In this document: one piece after another, positions 35,791-45,630 of the stretch
Layout of the letters: each line of letters begins with the position of its first letter
Position numbering within the stretch: the stretch's first letter is position 1
Source of the DNA: Siphonodentalium dalli
Lineage: Eukaryota > Mollusca > Scaphopoda > Gadilida > Siphonodentaliidae
DNA length: 64,000 bases
Assembly (NCBI GenBank): GCA_032622095.1
Contig: CP136063.1
Span: 83,985,980-84,049,979, forward strand
Reading direction: 5' to 3'
Notes under the pieces: model-generated
Seen by the model: the letters and a program-made list of their open reading frames with translations, nothing else
Database searches by the model: none
Told to the model about the DNA's origin: nothing
Position numbers and translations under genes: made by a program

Positions 35791-35911
35791 ATGGGGAAAT
35801 TAGCTATCTTCGAAATCAGTTTCAACAATGCACCACAAGATGTATATTATGCAGGACAGACAGTCACGGGATCCGTCATCGTCGGGCTGAAAGCACCAAT
35901 GAACATGAGAG
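35791..35911 (+). CDS. ARRDC: ARRDC exon 1 (start codon, arrestin-N strands)
   Basis: ATG at 35791. It encodes MGKLAIFEISFNN, then VYYAGQTVTGSVIV, the classic opening of alpha-arrestins (first beta strands with the Y.AG..V.G.V motif). It ends in phase 1 before donor GTGAGT at 35912. Upstream, an acceptor-like CACACAG near 35740 could join a non-coding 5' exon. Confidence 0.94.
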
Positions 35912-36639
35912 GTGAGTTACTGTCGTATTAGCTTATTGGACCAATGAAAACTGAGAGTGAGTTACAGTATAGTGTAGTTCTTTGCATGTTTTGTATACTC
36001 TCAACATAATTGCCGGGTTTAGGGTGACTTTTAATTAACTCATTTTCACAAGACATTAGAGCCGTGTGTGCCCGGGATAGAATATGCCTACCGCCCCACT
36101 GCTACTGATAAGAATCCCCTAATATGGCACCCTGTTTGTATTCGGTTGCATCCCGTGAGATGTGGTGTAGTAATCCTGGAGGTGCTAGGGATGCCGCTTC
36201 ATATAAGGCATCGACCTGCCGATACGGTTTAGTTCATGGTCCTCTTTAGTCCTACATCTCTTAAAGATGGGTGATTGAGTTGACCGGGTTCAATCAATTG
36301 GACAGTCACGCATTTCTACAGTGTTCCAGATTACCTTTCTGTCATCTGTTGCATTTTGTTCCTGGTTGTGTATTCTGTTTTTCATGTATGCTGTTTCTTC
36401 GTGTCATGTCTCTTTGCAATTCGCCTTCATGACTGTTGAATGTTTCAATTGTGTAATGTTCACCGAGCAACTTCACCCCTGCCCTCATGGTAGGGAGGTA
36501 CTGAGAGGCTGCTATATGCAGTGGCTAGACGGGTCACCGCTTCAGCTATGTACTATTCTTTAGCCGACCATGATTCGAAGGGTAGCCCGAGGCGGCTGCT
36601 GGGCTAGTAGTCGATTATTTGCGTTTCATATGACAACTC
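35912..36639. other. ARRDC intron 1, first part: no feature recognised
   Basis: No gene or clear repeat before the LINE ORF1 fragment. Confidence 0.5.
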
Positions 36640-37460
36640 AAAACAAACAAAAACTTAAGCATTACAACTCGATAAGTTCCAATGATGCTGAGGTCTCTCT
36701 TCAGTATTTGGTTCTTGGTTTTGATCCGAATGTCAAGAGACATTCTGTATTTGTCAGTGATAAACGCCACAAAGCACAGCCGGACAATTAAAATCTGTCA
36801 AACCAATCAGGACTAAGTGGCTATCTTCTAGTTGAGTGTTTTAAGAAAAATCTGACGACACTCTTATGCAATTAACATCTATTGCAAAAACACCAGTGTT
36901 GATTAAACCTCACAAGACATTTTAACAGTAGCAGAGCTGTATTGAGAACTCACGAAATAGCTGATTATTTTGAGTCAGAGATATTGGCTCAGTTGGCACC
37001 ACAGGCAGTTAGGGAAGTCCGTAGAATGTCGAAGACAGTTGATGGACCCAAAGTTCATTTGAATAGTCATCTTCTTACATTCAATCGGTGCGAGCATCCA
37101 CGAGCATTGAAGGTTTGATACATGAAAGTATATTTAATTTCTTATGTTCCAAATTCGATACGTTTTAACTATCAGGGATATGGTCATGGTCAGGAACATT
37201 GTAAAAGCAAAGAAACCGCATGTACATGCTGCTCTGATTCTGGACATGACCATAAGGATTGCACAAAACCAAACCAAATTTCTAACTGTCAATGTTCACA
37301 TGCTGCAATGGGTGGTGGTTTTGATCAAAATATGTGTTGCATGTATATGGGCGTTGGGTCCCTGGCTAAAAGGAATTCTTATTTTCACTCCTCTGAACGG
37401 TATATTTTGACAGACCACCCCCCAACCTGCATAGACGAGTTATGCTTGGTCATGGCTTGT
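36640..37460 (+). pseudogene. Decayed LINE ORF1 with zinc-knuckle (CCHC-type) remnants
   Basis: Several + frames align with a Jockey-group ORF1/gag-like protein. There is an early fragment (LIKPHKTF) near 36900, EIADYFESEILAQLAPQAV near 36960-37010, VREVRRMSK near 37015, and a HLLTFNRCEHPRALKV block near 37070-37110. Then come zinc-knuckle spacings, GYGHGQEHCKSKETACTCC, SGHDHKDC and NCQCSHAAM near 37180-37310. Stops and shifts separate the pieces, and some knuckle cysteines are changed (N/Y for C). It lies in ARRDC intron 1 in sense orientation. Confidence 0.7.
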
Positions 37461-38146
37461 TCTTAAATTTCGAAGGCAACGGAATTCTTATAAATAGATA
37501 TTAACAATTACAAAAATCCATTGTCCAGAACCTTTTCCAATATCATTTGGCAAATTGTGAGAGAATTTGGAAAAACAAATTCCATTAGGCACAAGCAAAT
37601 GTTGGGCCAGCGTGGAACCTGGAGTACTGACAAAGTGACACCAACTATCCAGCTGTGTTCACTGTTTTACAGTGGACAGAGATAAACGCTCTTTCTTTGT
37701 ACATGTGCCATATGTGTAATATACCAACTATAGGGACACTCTCTGTTGGACGCTAGTGAATAAAAGTAGCTTACCTATATAGAGTCATTGTTAATGTTTA
37801 AAATGAAACTGACCCTTGTATATGTATTCAAAGGCCTCTTTCACTGACAATTTTCTATTTTTCGATATCTTCTGAACGGTTGCCCCTAGATCTTGCGTCC
37901 TTCACTGCTAATGACAACCACCAGTATGGTCCTAACTACGCATCATATTTCGATAACCGTGCGCATCATCGAACAAAGATACAGTATGCGGATCTAAATG
38001 TTTATTTGCATAATATATATTTATATATTTCATTTTTTTGGGGGTTTAATTTGATGAGTGGCATTTTTTTAATTTAAGATTATAGTCTCACATATGTGAC
38101 ACGTATCACGATATAGACTGATAGCCTCACACGTTTTTTCTCACAG
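37461..38146. other. ARRDC intron 1, last part: no feature recognised
   Basis: No supported feature. The polypyrimidine tract and acceptor TTTTTTCTCACAG precede exon 2. Confidence 0.55.
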
Positions 38147-38281
38147 GGATTTACTTGACGGTGAGTGGACAAGCAAACACGAGGTTTATGGCACGCACTG
38201 GAAGGGGGAGATATCGACGATCGGAAATGGTTCACGGATTTGAATCATATTTGAGTCAAAAATTCCCAGTTTTTGGTAGAG
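38147..38281 (+). CDS. ARRDC: ARRDC exon 2 (arrestin-N)
   Basis: Acceptor TTCTCACAG at 38138-38146, donor GTAAGC at 38282, phase 1 to phase 1. It encodes GIYLTVSGQANTRF and then a basic loop (RTGRGRYRRSEMVHG), ending in a KFPVFGR segment. This is the RGI.L.V.G.A block of arrestin-N, where relatives carry a W plus an acidic or basic loop. Confidence 0.92.
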
Positions 38282-38569
38282 GTAAGCATGTATTAAATAT
38301 TTATCTTACAATTATCTTCGTTTTTTCCTGAAATACATGCGGAAACGACAAGGTGGTATTTCGAACGCAACCATGAATGCACATGGGATGTGGGGAAACT
38401 CATATCATTTCTAATAGCATTTATTTACACGGAAAATGTACTTTCGTTGGCTATGACGAAAAACATGAAAAATCGATTGCATTCTACGAAAAAGGCAATG
38501 TTTTGTTTCAGTTCGTATGCATAACACTGACTTATTGTAACACACTTAAAGACATATTATGGACTTGAT

Positions 38570-38905
38570 TGGGTGTGTGAAATTGATAAGTTAGTACTCA
38601 GTAGCTATGCCAACCTGTGGAAAGTAGCATCGCCGAAAATTTCAAAGAAATCGACCATACCACGCCATAGAAAACGTCACAACTGTGCCAAATTGTAAAT
38701 ATTTACATCTCGATTCGGGTCGATTCGGCGATAATCTAACACAAAGGATTTCGCCATCGAGAGTCATACCATTTAATTAATATATAAGAATAACGGGTGG
38801 GTATCGTCAATTTGGATTTAAATTCGTAACAAATAACTACTTTGAGCAAGAAAATTCTCAATTTCTATCTGATCACCCTACCGGAGTGCTTCATGTCACT
38901 TTAAT
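38570..38905 (-). repeat. Dispersed repeat R5, copy B (reverse)
   Basis: Reverse complement of the blocks listed for copy A, from ACTTAAAGACATATTATGGA on the left to the GGTAGGGTGAT/TTAAAGTGACATGA end on the right. Lies in ARRDC intron 2. Confidence 0.72.
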
Positions 38906-39444
38906 CGCCAACGGAGTAAGCGTTCGCAGTGACTCATAACGGCATCAACTGTGTCGATTTGCGGTGTGCTATTTCATCTGCGAAAAGACATATTTCTCAC
39001 ACCGAGTAGCTATTATTCGATCGTTGGATGAATTGTAAGATAAATTGGTTATCAACACCCTGTTCCCAAGATTGGTATTAAAGTCTCACTATACGTCCAC
39101 AGGGCCGCAATCGACTCGTCGATATACGACACAGAGAAGCCATCGCTCGACCCGAATACGGATCTTGACAACCCACATGATAGTGACAACTTATATGTCG
39201 TCAGAGTTCCAACCCATCTTATCAAGCCCCTTCAGCTTTGTATTTAGATTTTAGTGTATAAACGAAAATTCTTGGAGCAAGAACTGATGAACGTTGGAAA
39301 CGGTCGTGTAACCGTATCGCGATTTGTAATGATTCTTACGGTAACTAATTGCGCGAATTCAGAGGGTGTGTCATTTTTATTTGAACTAAATGCCATTGTT
39401 TAAATATAAAAATCACACTAAAACAACAGGAACATGCAAACTAT

Positions 39445-39574
39445 TAACCCTCTCAGTGCCAAGTCCATTTTTTGTATCAACCCATATTTCCTTGATCATT
39501 TTTCAAATTTATTGATCATAATAATGTGATACATTGATGGAAAGAGCTCTTAGACTTGGCACTGAAATGGTTAA
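39445..39574. mobile_element. Short TTAA-flanked MITE, family P2, copy 1 (130 bp)
   Basis: Termini TTAACCCTCTCAGTGCCAAG and CTTGGCACTGAAATGGTTAA are inverted repeats ending in TTAA, followed inward by more pairing (TCC.../...AGA). The termini resemble those of 42233-42698. There is no hairpin cassette inside. Confidence 0.72.
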
Positions 39575-39974
39575 AGATAATTATTATAAGCATAAAAGCA
39601 AGATGATAATTATATTATCCTTCGCTAATTTGTAGTGAAACATTAACTGATCTTATCATATAGGTGATAGTTTGATCAACCACAAGTCGAAACCTGGTGA
39701 ACCTCTTTAATAAATCGATATCAGACCACTAAATATGGCCTGAATGGACTGGTAATTTTTGATTTGGTACTTTTCGCTAACATTCTTATGAAAGTTTTAA
39801 ATCGAAAAATTAGTTGTTTTAAATCCTTCGAAATTTGGTAAGAAGGCTAGAAATAACTATTCCAGTATATAGGCATATTTGGGAATTGAACGTGTGCAAA
39901 ATATAATTGGTTTCATGCTGGTCATCATACAGTTACTGTGTCAAAATACTACATGTATATTATAAATCACCTCA

Positions 39975-40371
39975 TTAACCCTTTACCCAACAGAAGGGCC
40001 CTGTGCCAATGCATTCTCTTATATATGCGAGTCGACCATAGGTCGCCTCGCATATATAAGAGAATGCATTGGCTTAACACATTAAAAATTATAAAATTGT
40101 TAAAGGATGTAAGACAAAATGGTAAAAAGTGTTAAAAAAAGATTTTTTTTAGGCCAATGCATTCTCTTATATATGCGAGGCGACCTATGGTCGACTCGCA
40201 TATATAAGATAATGCATTGGCACAGGGCATAACTGTAACTATCACAATGTTGTCAAGGAGCCGGTTCCAATTATATCCATATTTGTATGGTTCTATTGAG
40301 ACAGACCGATATTTTAGGCTGTTGAAGCTTTATTTGGCCGGTTTTGGCCGGTTTGTTGGGTAAAGGGTTAA
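39975..40371 (+). mobile_element. TTAA-type MITE, family P1, copy 3 (best preserved)
   Basis: TTAA on both sides. Termini TTAACCCTTTACCCAACA and TGTTGGGTAAAGGGTTAA reversed in order. Two hairpin cassettes (40006-40072 and 40153-40220), the second being the reverse complement of the first. The interior right part has GGCCGGTTTTGGCCGG. Confidence 0.87.
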
Positions 40372-40439
40372 CTCAGTCAAGCTTGAGCTAATGCTGAGGG
40401 TTAGCGTCCTTCCATACTTCCATCCGTCAACAATTTCCT

Positions 40440-40910
40440 TTGGTCCATAATACAGGTCGCATCCCTCATCCGATCATCACCAAACGTCATATGGATCTTC
40501 GGAGTGACTTCTAGATGGGAGCCATCGATTTGTTTCCGAAATTCGTTAAAAGGCATGGCCGCCAGCAGCAATTTTGGATTTTAAGTTTGAATACATCGGC
40601 ACACCCTGCAGTCCGCATAAATTGCAGAATGTTTTTTTGAAAATTTACAGGCATGTTCAGGATGGGAGCTATCAAATTTTATCGATTTTCAATTAAACAC
40701 ATGGCCGCCGGCAGCCATCTTGAATTTTACTCTTTGCATGAATAAATCTGCTGACACACCTATAGACCACATTCCTCGTCTTATCGCCACCAAACTTCAT
40801 ATGGTTCTTCGGGGTGGCCTCTAGAATTTGAACGATTTATATTAATCGACATTTGGATCCATCGGCACACCCTGCAATCCACATTTATTGGAGAAATGTT
40901 TGAAATTTAA
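40440..40910 (+). repeat. Degenerate satellite-like units related to 15000-16160
   Basis: Contains CATCCGATCATCACCAAAC, TGGCCGCCAGCAGCAAT, GCACACCCTGCAGTCC, GGAGCTATCAAAT, then a second round with TGGCCGCCGGCAGCCATC and ATCGCCACCAAACTTCATAT. About two and a half units. Confidence 0.6.
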
Positions 40911-41144
40911 TTAACTTCATTTACACAATACAATCTATTTACTGAAACATTTTGACTTTCCTTCTTCTTTGTCATTCTATTTACTGCTCATCATAGCATT
41001 ATTAACGCCTCCCCAATTTGAGCTACAGTGTCACTGATACTTTCATTTTTGGTATATCTTTCGGCTTCCGCCAGTATTATTCCAACTTGTGATCACGTGA
41101 TTATCTGCTTGTAGATCTTTCGGGAATTGGGCAAGAGGTTACAG

Positions 41145-41344
41145 AGCTTCCCGCGGGACAACACGTGTTCCCTTTCCATTGTCATTTACCACCAAATTTA
41201 CCCTCATCGTTCGAAGGACGCCATGGACACGTGAGATATAGCGTGCTGGGGAACATCCACAAACCTTGGAAGTTCGACCATACTACGATAAGGAGGTTTT
41301 CTGTGCTTTGTCCCCTTGATCTGAATATGGATGCAAATTCCGGT
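41145..41344 (+). CDS. ARRDC: ARRDC exon 3 (end of arrestin-N)
   Basis: Acceptor GGTTACAG at 41137-41144, donor GTGAGT at 41345, entry with 2 nt, exit phase 0. It encodes ELPAGQHVFPFHCHLPPNLP, then SSFEG..GHVRYSV, KPWKFD, and LCPLDLN. These are the hallmark L.pG.H.FPF..LP..LPSSFEG, Y.V, PWK, and hhDhN blocks of alpha-arrestins. A second possible GT two bases earlier would break the phase, so 41345 is preferred. Confidence 0.95.
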
Positions 41345-41559
41345 GTGAGTTGAAAACGGCACTTCCATTTCAAGCCATAAATTAATCCTCATTTCAATCA
41401 TATTGCATCTATTGTCATAACACCATTTACTACCAGTGTTCCAGAAAGTGTCAGGTCACTACGTTTTCAGCTTTTCTGTGAAAAAAGACAAGGATCAGTC
41501 TATCGCGCGAAATTCGACAACAACTCTCTAAATTTCTAGTTCATGGAAGTAAAAGTACA

Positions 41560-41945
41560 TTTAAAGTGATGTGAAACACTCCGGTAGGGTGATCAAATAG
41601 AAATGGAAAATAATCTTGTTCAAAATAGTTATTTTCACAAATATTATATCTAAATTGACAACACACACCGTCATTCTAATATATTAATTAAATGCAGTGA
41701 CTACCGATGGCGAATCGTTTTCGTTAGTTTATCGCCGATCGAAGCGTCCCGATTCGAGTAGTATATATTTACAATTTAGCGTCGTTCAGACACTGTTTTC
41801 TATGGAGTGGTATGGTTGTTTTGCTTGATATTTTCGGTGATGTTAGCTAGTAGAATGCTACATTCCCCCAGTTAACATAGCACCTGCATACTAACTTATC
41901 AGTTTCACGCACCCGAACAAGTACATAATATGTCTTTAACAAAAT
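41560..41945 (+). repeat. Dispersed repeat R5, copy C
   Basis: Direct copy of the 32336-32707 sequence, with ends TTTAAAGTGATGTG and TATGTCTTTAA. In ARRDC intron 3, close to exon 3. Confidence 0.75.
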
Positions 41946-42049
41946 GATTTTCGTCTAAAAAAAATTGCTATCTAGCTCTCTTCTGTCATATAGCTAGACT
42001 GGTTCCTGGTCGAAAGCTGCAAAAATATGCAAACGTAGTAATAACATAC

Positions 42050-42069
42050 CCCCCCCCCCCCCCCCCCCC
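42050..42069 (+). repeat. Poly-C run of about 20
   Basis: A homopolymer tract after AACATAC. Its length may be unreliable in the assembly. Confidence 0.9.
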
Positions 42070-42232
42070 AGTTTCAGTGTTACGTTGCCAATATTCAAAC
42101 AACTTTTTGGTTGTCAAACCATAATCTTCTGAAATTTCTATGTGTGCAATGACGTTGGATATTCATCCATGATTATAACACTGTTTTTCATTTTGCGTGA
42201 CACTTGTCATACTTTTTCGCAATTAACTCTTT

Positions 42233-42698
42233 CAGTGCCAGGGGCCGATCTCATCGGCCCTAATTTACGGTCTGTAAAATCGGCCTAAAAAAATTTAAAA
42301 ACAAAAAACAAAAATTGTTTTTTTTTTGGGTTGAATTTTTTTTGGGTATGCTTAAGCATGCTATAGCAAATTTAAAAATAAACTGGATAAAACCTTAGGG
42401 GCATGTTATAACTCAAAACTATCACCAAGTATTCATAGTAATAATTTTGATGCCCATGAAAAACGTAAGATTCCCTGGCACTAAACCTACAAAATAAGTC
42501 TGTTAAAGAATATAGGAAAAAATTATTAAAATTGTAAAAAATTGTAAAAAATAATAACAAATCATGATAAATTGTTAGGCCAATGCATTCTCTTATATAT
42601 GCGAGGCGACCTATGGTCGACTCGCATATATAAGAGAATGCATTGGCACAGGGTATATGGGTTGATAAAAAAATCGTACCTGGCACTGAAAAGGTTAA
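42233..42698 (-). mobile_element. TTAA-flanked MITE, family P2, copy 2, carrying a hairpin cassette
   Basis: Termini TTAACTCTTTCAGTGCCAGG and CCTGGCACTGAAAAGGTTAA, so it belongs with the 39445 element and not with P1 by its ends. It still holds one full hairpin cassette at 42580-42646, plus flanking AGG / CACAGGG identical to those of the P1 copies. The GGGCCGATCTCATCGGCCC palindrome lies near the left end. Confidence 0.78.
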
Positions 42699-43095
42699 AG
42701 GTACTCAATCCGATTCGACGGTCCCCATAGCATCAGATTCCAACAACAACAATATTTTTTGAAATGCCGCTTCAGTTATCAGAATCTATTAATTGCCCAA
42801 AAATAATGGTAACCACAGTCAACTATTGTATAAAATAAAACGAAATTTTTGCCTGTTATCAAATATCTGACACGAAAAAGCCACTGGATTTTAGAGTTAT
42901 CGATCTTCATCCGCTATCTGGTCAAATAAGTTCTTCCCGTCGAACAGTTTACTGGGCCACTTAAAATTAAAATAATAGATTTCAAACATCGATATCTGAT
43001 CACTCCTAGCTTTGATGGGTGAGTTCCTCGACTCGAATCAAATATTTTTTACCCCTGAAGCCAAGGAAATAATAATTCGGATTGAGTACCTTTAA
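42695..43095. mobile_element. TTAA-flanked MITE, family P3
   Basis: Termini TTAAAGGTACTCAATCCGA and its exact reverse complement, TCGGATTGAGTACCTTTAA. It shares the TTAA at 42695-42698 with the preceding MITE, so one inserted at the edge of the other. AT-rich interior, no hairpin cassette, no transposase. Confidence 0.78.
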
Positions 43096-43369
43096 ACACG
43101 AAAAGAACGGGGGGGGGGGGTAAAAAATTTGCAGAAGATATGCCGTTTTTTTGCATCTGGCATTTTCGGGGACCCACCACCCCCAAACCTGCACAAAATA
43201 TTTAGTCCCAATTTTTTGACACCCACCCCCCAAATTTCACTAAAATCTCATAAAACTCTACTGATATCACGCTTATGACTGGGAATGATCTCAATTAGTT
43301 CAAATAACTGTGTCCGAAGCTGTTTTAATTGAGAATTTTTTATTTTTTTTTAAATTGCTGATTATCTGT

Positions 43370-44440
43370 AAACCTAGGTCATTGTGCAGAATACACAAAA
43401 TTTCATAATTTCTAACTATTTCCTGATTAGTCTGTCAACCAGCCCATTATCTAATACATTCCATACCACTTATGTTAGTCTACTGGAGCAACTTAGTTCT
43501 ATTATACTAAACTAGCTGAAACAGGCTCCCTTTTGTGAGCCTATATTCAGCATCGGAGATACATGTGGCCCCTTTGTTGGACACATTTTGATCTTAGACC
43601 CTTCACTAAGTGGCGGGGCCCCTTTGTGCGCTTCAAGCACATTTGGTCATTGAAACATTTTGATTTATATATATTGTTTTAATATACTTTTTTTTAAAAG
43701 ATGGAATTCCTTGCTCAATTTAACAAACCCAATTTTATTTTATTTTGTTTAATTAAATAATTAAAAACTAATACCATTATAACATCCGCCAGGGTAGCCG
43801 TAGTCACCACACCAAATTTGGTTGAACTCAGTCCAGGGGTCTGAGAGAAAACTCCGGACAGATCCTACTTGTTTATATATAGATGACAAGCAGTCACTGT
43901 ACCAAACTTGGATACTTTAGGTCTTGTGAGAGATCTTCTGAGTTGAAAGACATGTAAATAATTCACTGATTGGATTGATGCACTGATGACAGATATTTTC
44001 TACCCATTGATATTCACATTAATGTTTGAGACCGCTGCTCGCTCTTTTTCCATGCACACAATGATCTGGGCATTAGTTGCACCAGGACAAGTTTACTTAT
44101 ATATGCAGCAAACTTAGGTCATTGTACAGGATACATACAATTCTATAATTTCTAACCATTTCCCGATTAGTCTGTCAACCAGCCCATTATCTAGCATTAT
44201 GCTTTAACACTTTTGTTAGTCTACTGGAGCAACCTCTGTTATAATAAATGACAAACAGTCACTATGCCAAACTTGGATATTTCAGGTGTTGTGAGAGTAA
44301 CAGACCATATGAGTTGATAGACATGGAAATATTTCACGGATTGGCATGATGCACTGATCAACTAGCCATTGATAGTCACATTAATGTTTGAGGCAGTTGC
44401 TCTCTTTCTAGGCACACAATGATCTTGGTTTTAGTTACAT
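43370..44440 (+). repeat. Tandem duplication of a unit of about 350-400 bp (two copies, one interrupted)
   Basis: GGTCATTGT.CAG.ATAC, GATTAGTCTGTCAACCAGCC, TTAGTCTACTGGAGCAAC, CAGTCACT..CCAAACTTGGAT and GATTCACATTAATGTTTGAG (or a near variant) occur in the same order at 43370-44030 and 44110-44400. Copy 1 is split by the Helitron-like element at 43512-43883. Confidence 0.8.
43512..43883 (-). mobile_element. Helitron-like non-autonomous element H4 (372 bp) with paralogous empty site
   Basis: On the minus strand it starts TCTATATATAAACAAGTAGG after A and ends with hairpin AGGCTCACAAAAGGGAGCCT, TGTTTCAG, CTAG, then T. The duplicated unit downstream lacks it and reads AAATGAC at 44246-44252, the exact empty site with the insertion between A and T. 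No target-site duplication, as expected for Helitrons. Confidence 0.85.
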
Positions 44441-45630
44441 CAAGACAAGTTTATATATTTCAGTTTTACTTTCTCGAAGCTTCTTTCCGAAAGGTGTCGG
44501 GAACGAATTTGTTCACCCCACCGCCCCCTATGCAACATGCCATATAGCTTAATGCCATCTCTCCTAAGGCCCACATGAGGTCCCAGTAACATAAATATGG
44601 TGTTTTTGCAGTTATATATTCTTATAATATGTTTTTAACTGTTACAAATGTCTAGAAGGGCAAAAAAGGTCTTTAGAAAAAATTTGCATGAGGGTGTAAA
44701 AACGCGTAAAAAAGCATAACGACGGGCGCTGTTAAACTGTTTATGCAGACGCATAGTCTCCTAGCAACCTTGAGATCCTGCCACCACGAATATATGTGGA
44801 AACCTCCAAGCGTTGACAATAACAATATGGATACATGTATGTTCTGTTACCCCATAATTAAATGTTTTAATTACATACTGTACCTTTATATATTATAAGG
44901 TTTGATATATGCAATCAATATACTTTTTGTTGCATTTGTGGGCTTATAAAATTGTAAGTGGCCGAACGTCCTGTATATCAGCGAATCGAAATTATACCAA
45001 GTATGTTGTTCGACCACTTACAATTGTATAAGCCCGTAAATGCAACAAAAATAAAACGATAGCTTACAATTACAGCCAGACACGTTACTTTCAACATGTT
45101 AGAAACAATTATCGCAAGTCTGTCTGTTGCTAAAAATCACAATTTCCGTTAGTCAAGTATCCAGTTCGAACGATTCGACGAAATTTTATTGGGCGATTTT
45201 GCCAACAAAGAAATTGTTCAAGGCCGCTCAGGTCAAAATCGACTTGAAAGTAAATAAAATGAAACTGGCGTGAGGAAAAACTAACAATTGTGTCATTAAA
45301 AACACTTTTTGAATTTGACGTGAAGCCGACTAATGCATTTACATTCTGAAATTACATCACGAATTTGAAATTACATGTACGCCTTCGAAAATTTTATTTG
45401 AATAATTTCGATTTGCTGTAGGCTGTCAACCATCTAATTGTTTCAGGAGAAGCCAGTTATCACCACAGCCATTTTATTAGGCAACAATTCGGGGATAATA
45501 CAATTATTGTTTGGCAACTTTTGTTATTAAAAAAATGCAACAAAGAGATCTGCAGTTTTGACTTTGAAGCGGACACTTTCGATTCACCGAGAAAGGATCG
45601 GTAACCAATAACACACCATAAACACTCTAG
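44441..45630. other. ARRDC intron 3, mostly featureless, with one foldback
   Basis: No gene recognised. See the foldback at 44934-45052. Confidence 0.5.
44934..45052. repeat. Foldback with about 43-bp arms
   Basis: TTTTTGTTGCATTTGTGGGC and the following TTATAAAATTGTAAGTGG pair with CCACTTACAATTGTATAA and GCCCGTAAATGCAACAAAAA. Loop of about 33 bases. Possibly a short MITE. Confidence 0.72.

Noticed and set aside
36480-36610. Possible tRNA-derived SINE head
   Set aside because: No convincing A and B boxes at the right spacing.
25825-42646. The MITE hairpins as a CRISPR array or tRNA-like genes
   Set aside because: They are not regularly spaced, have no spacers, lie inside TTAA-bounded elements, and cannot form a cloverleaf.
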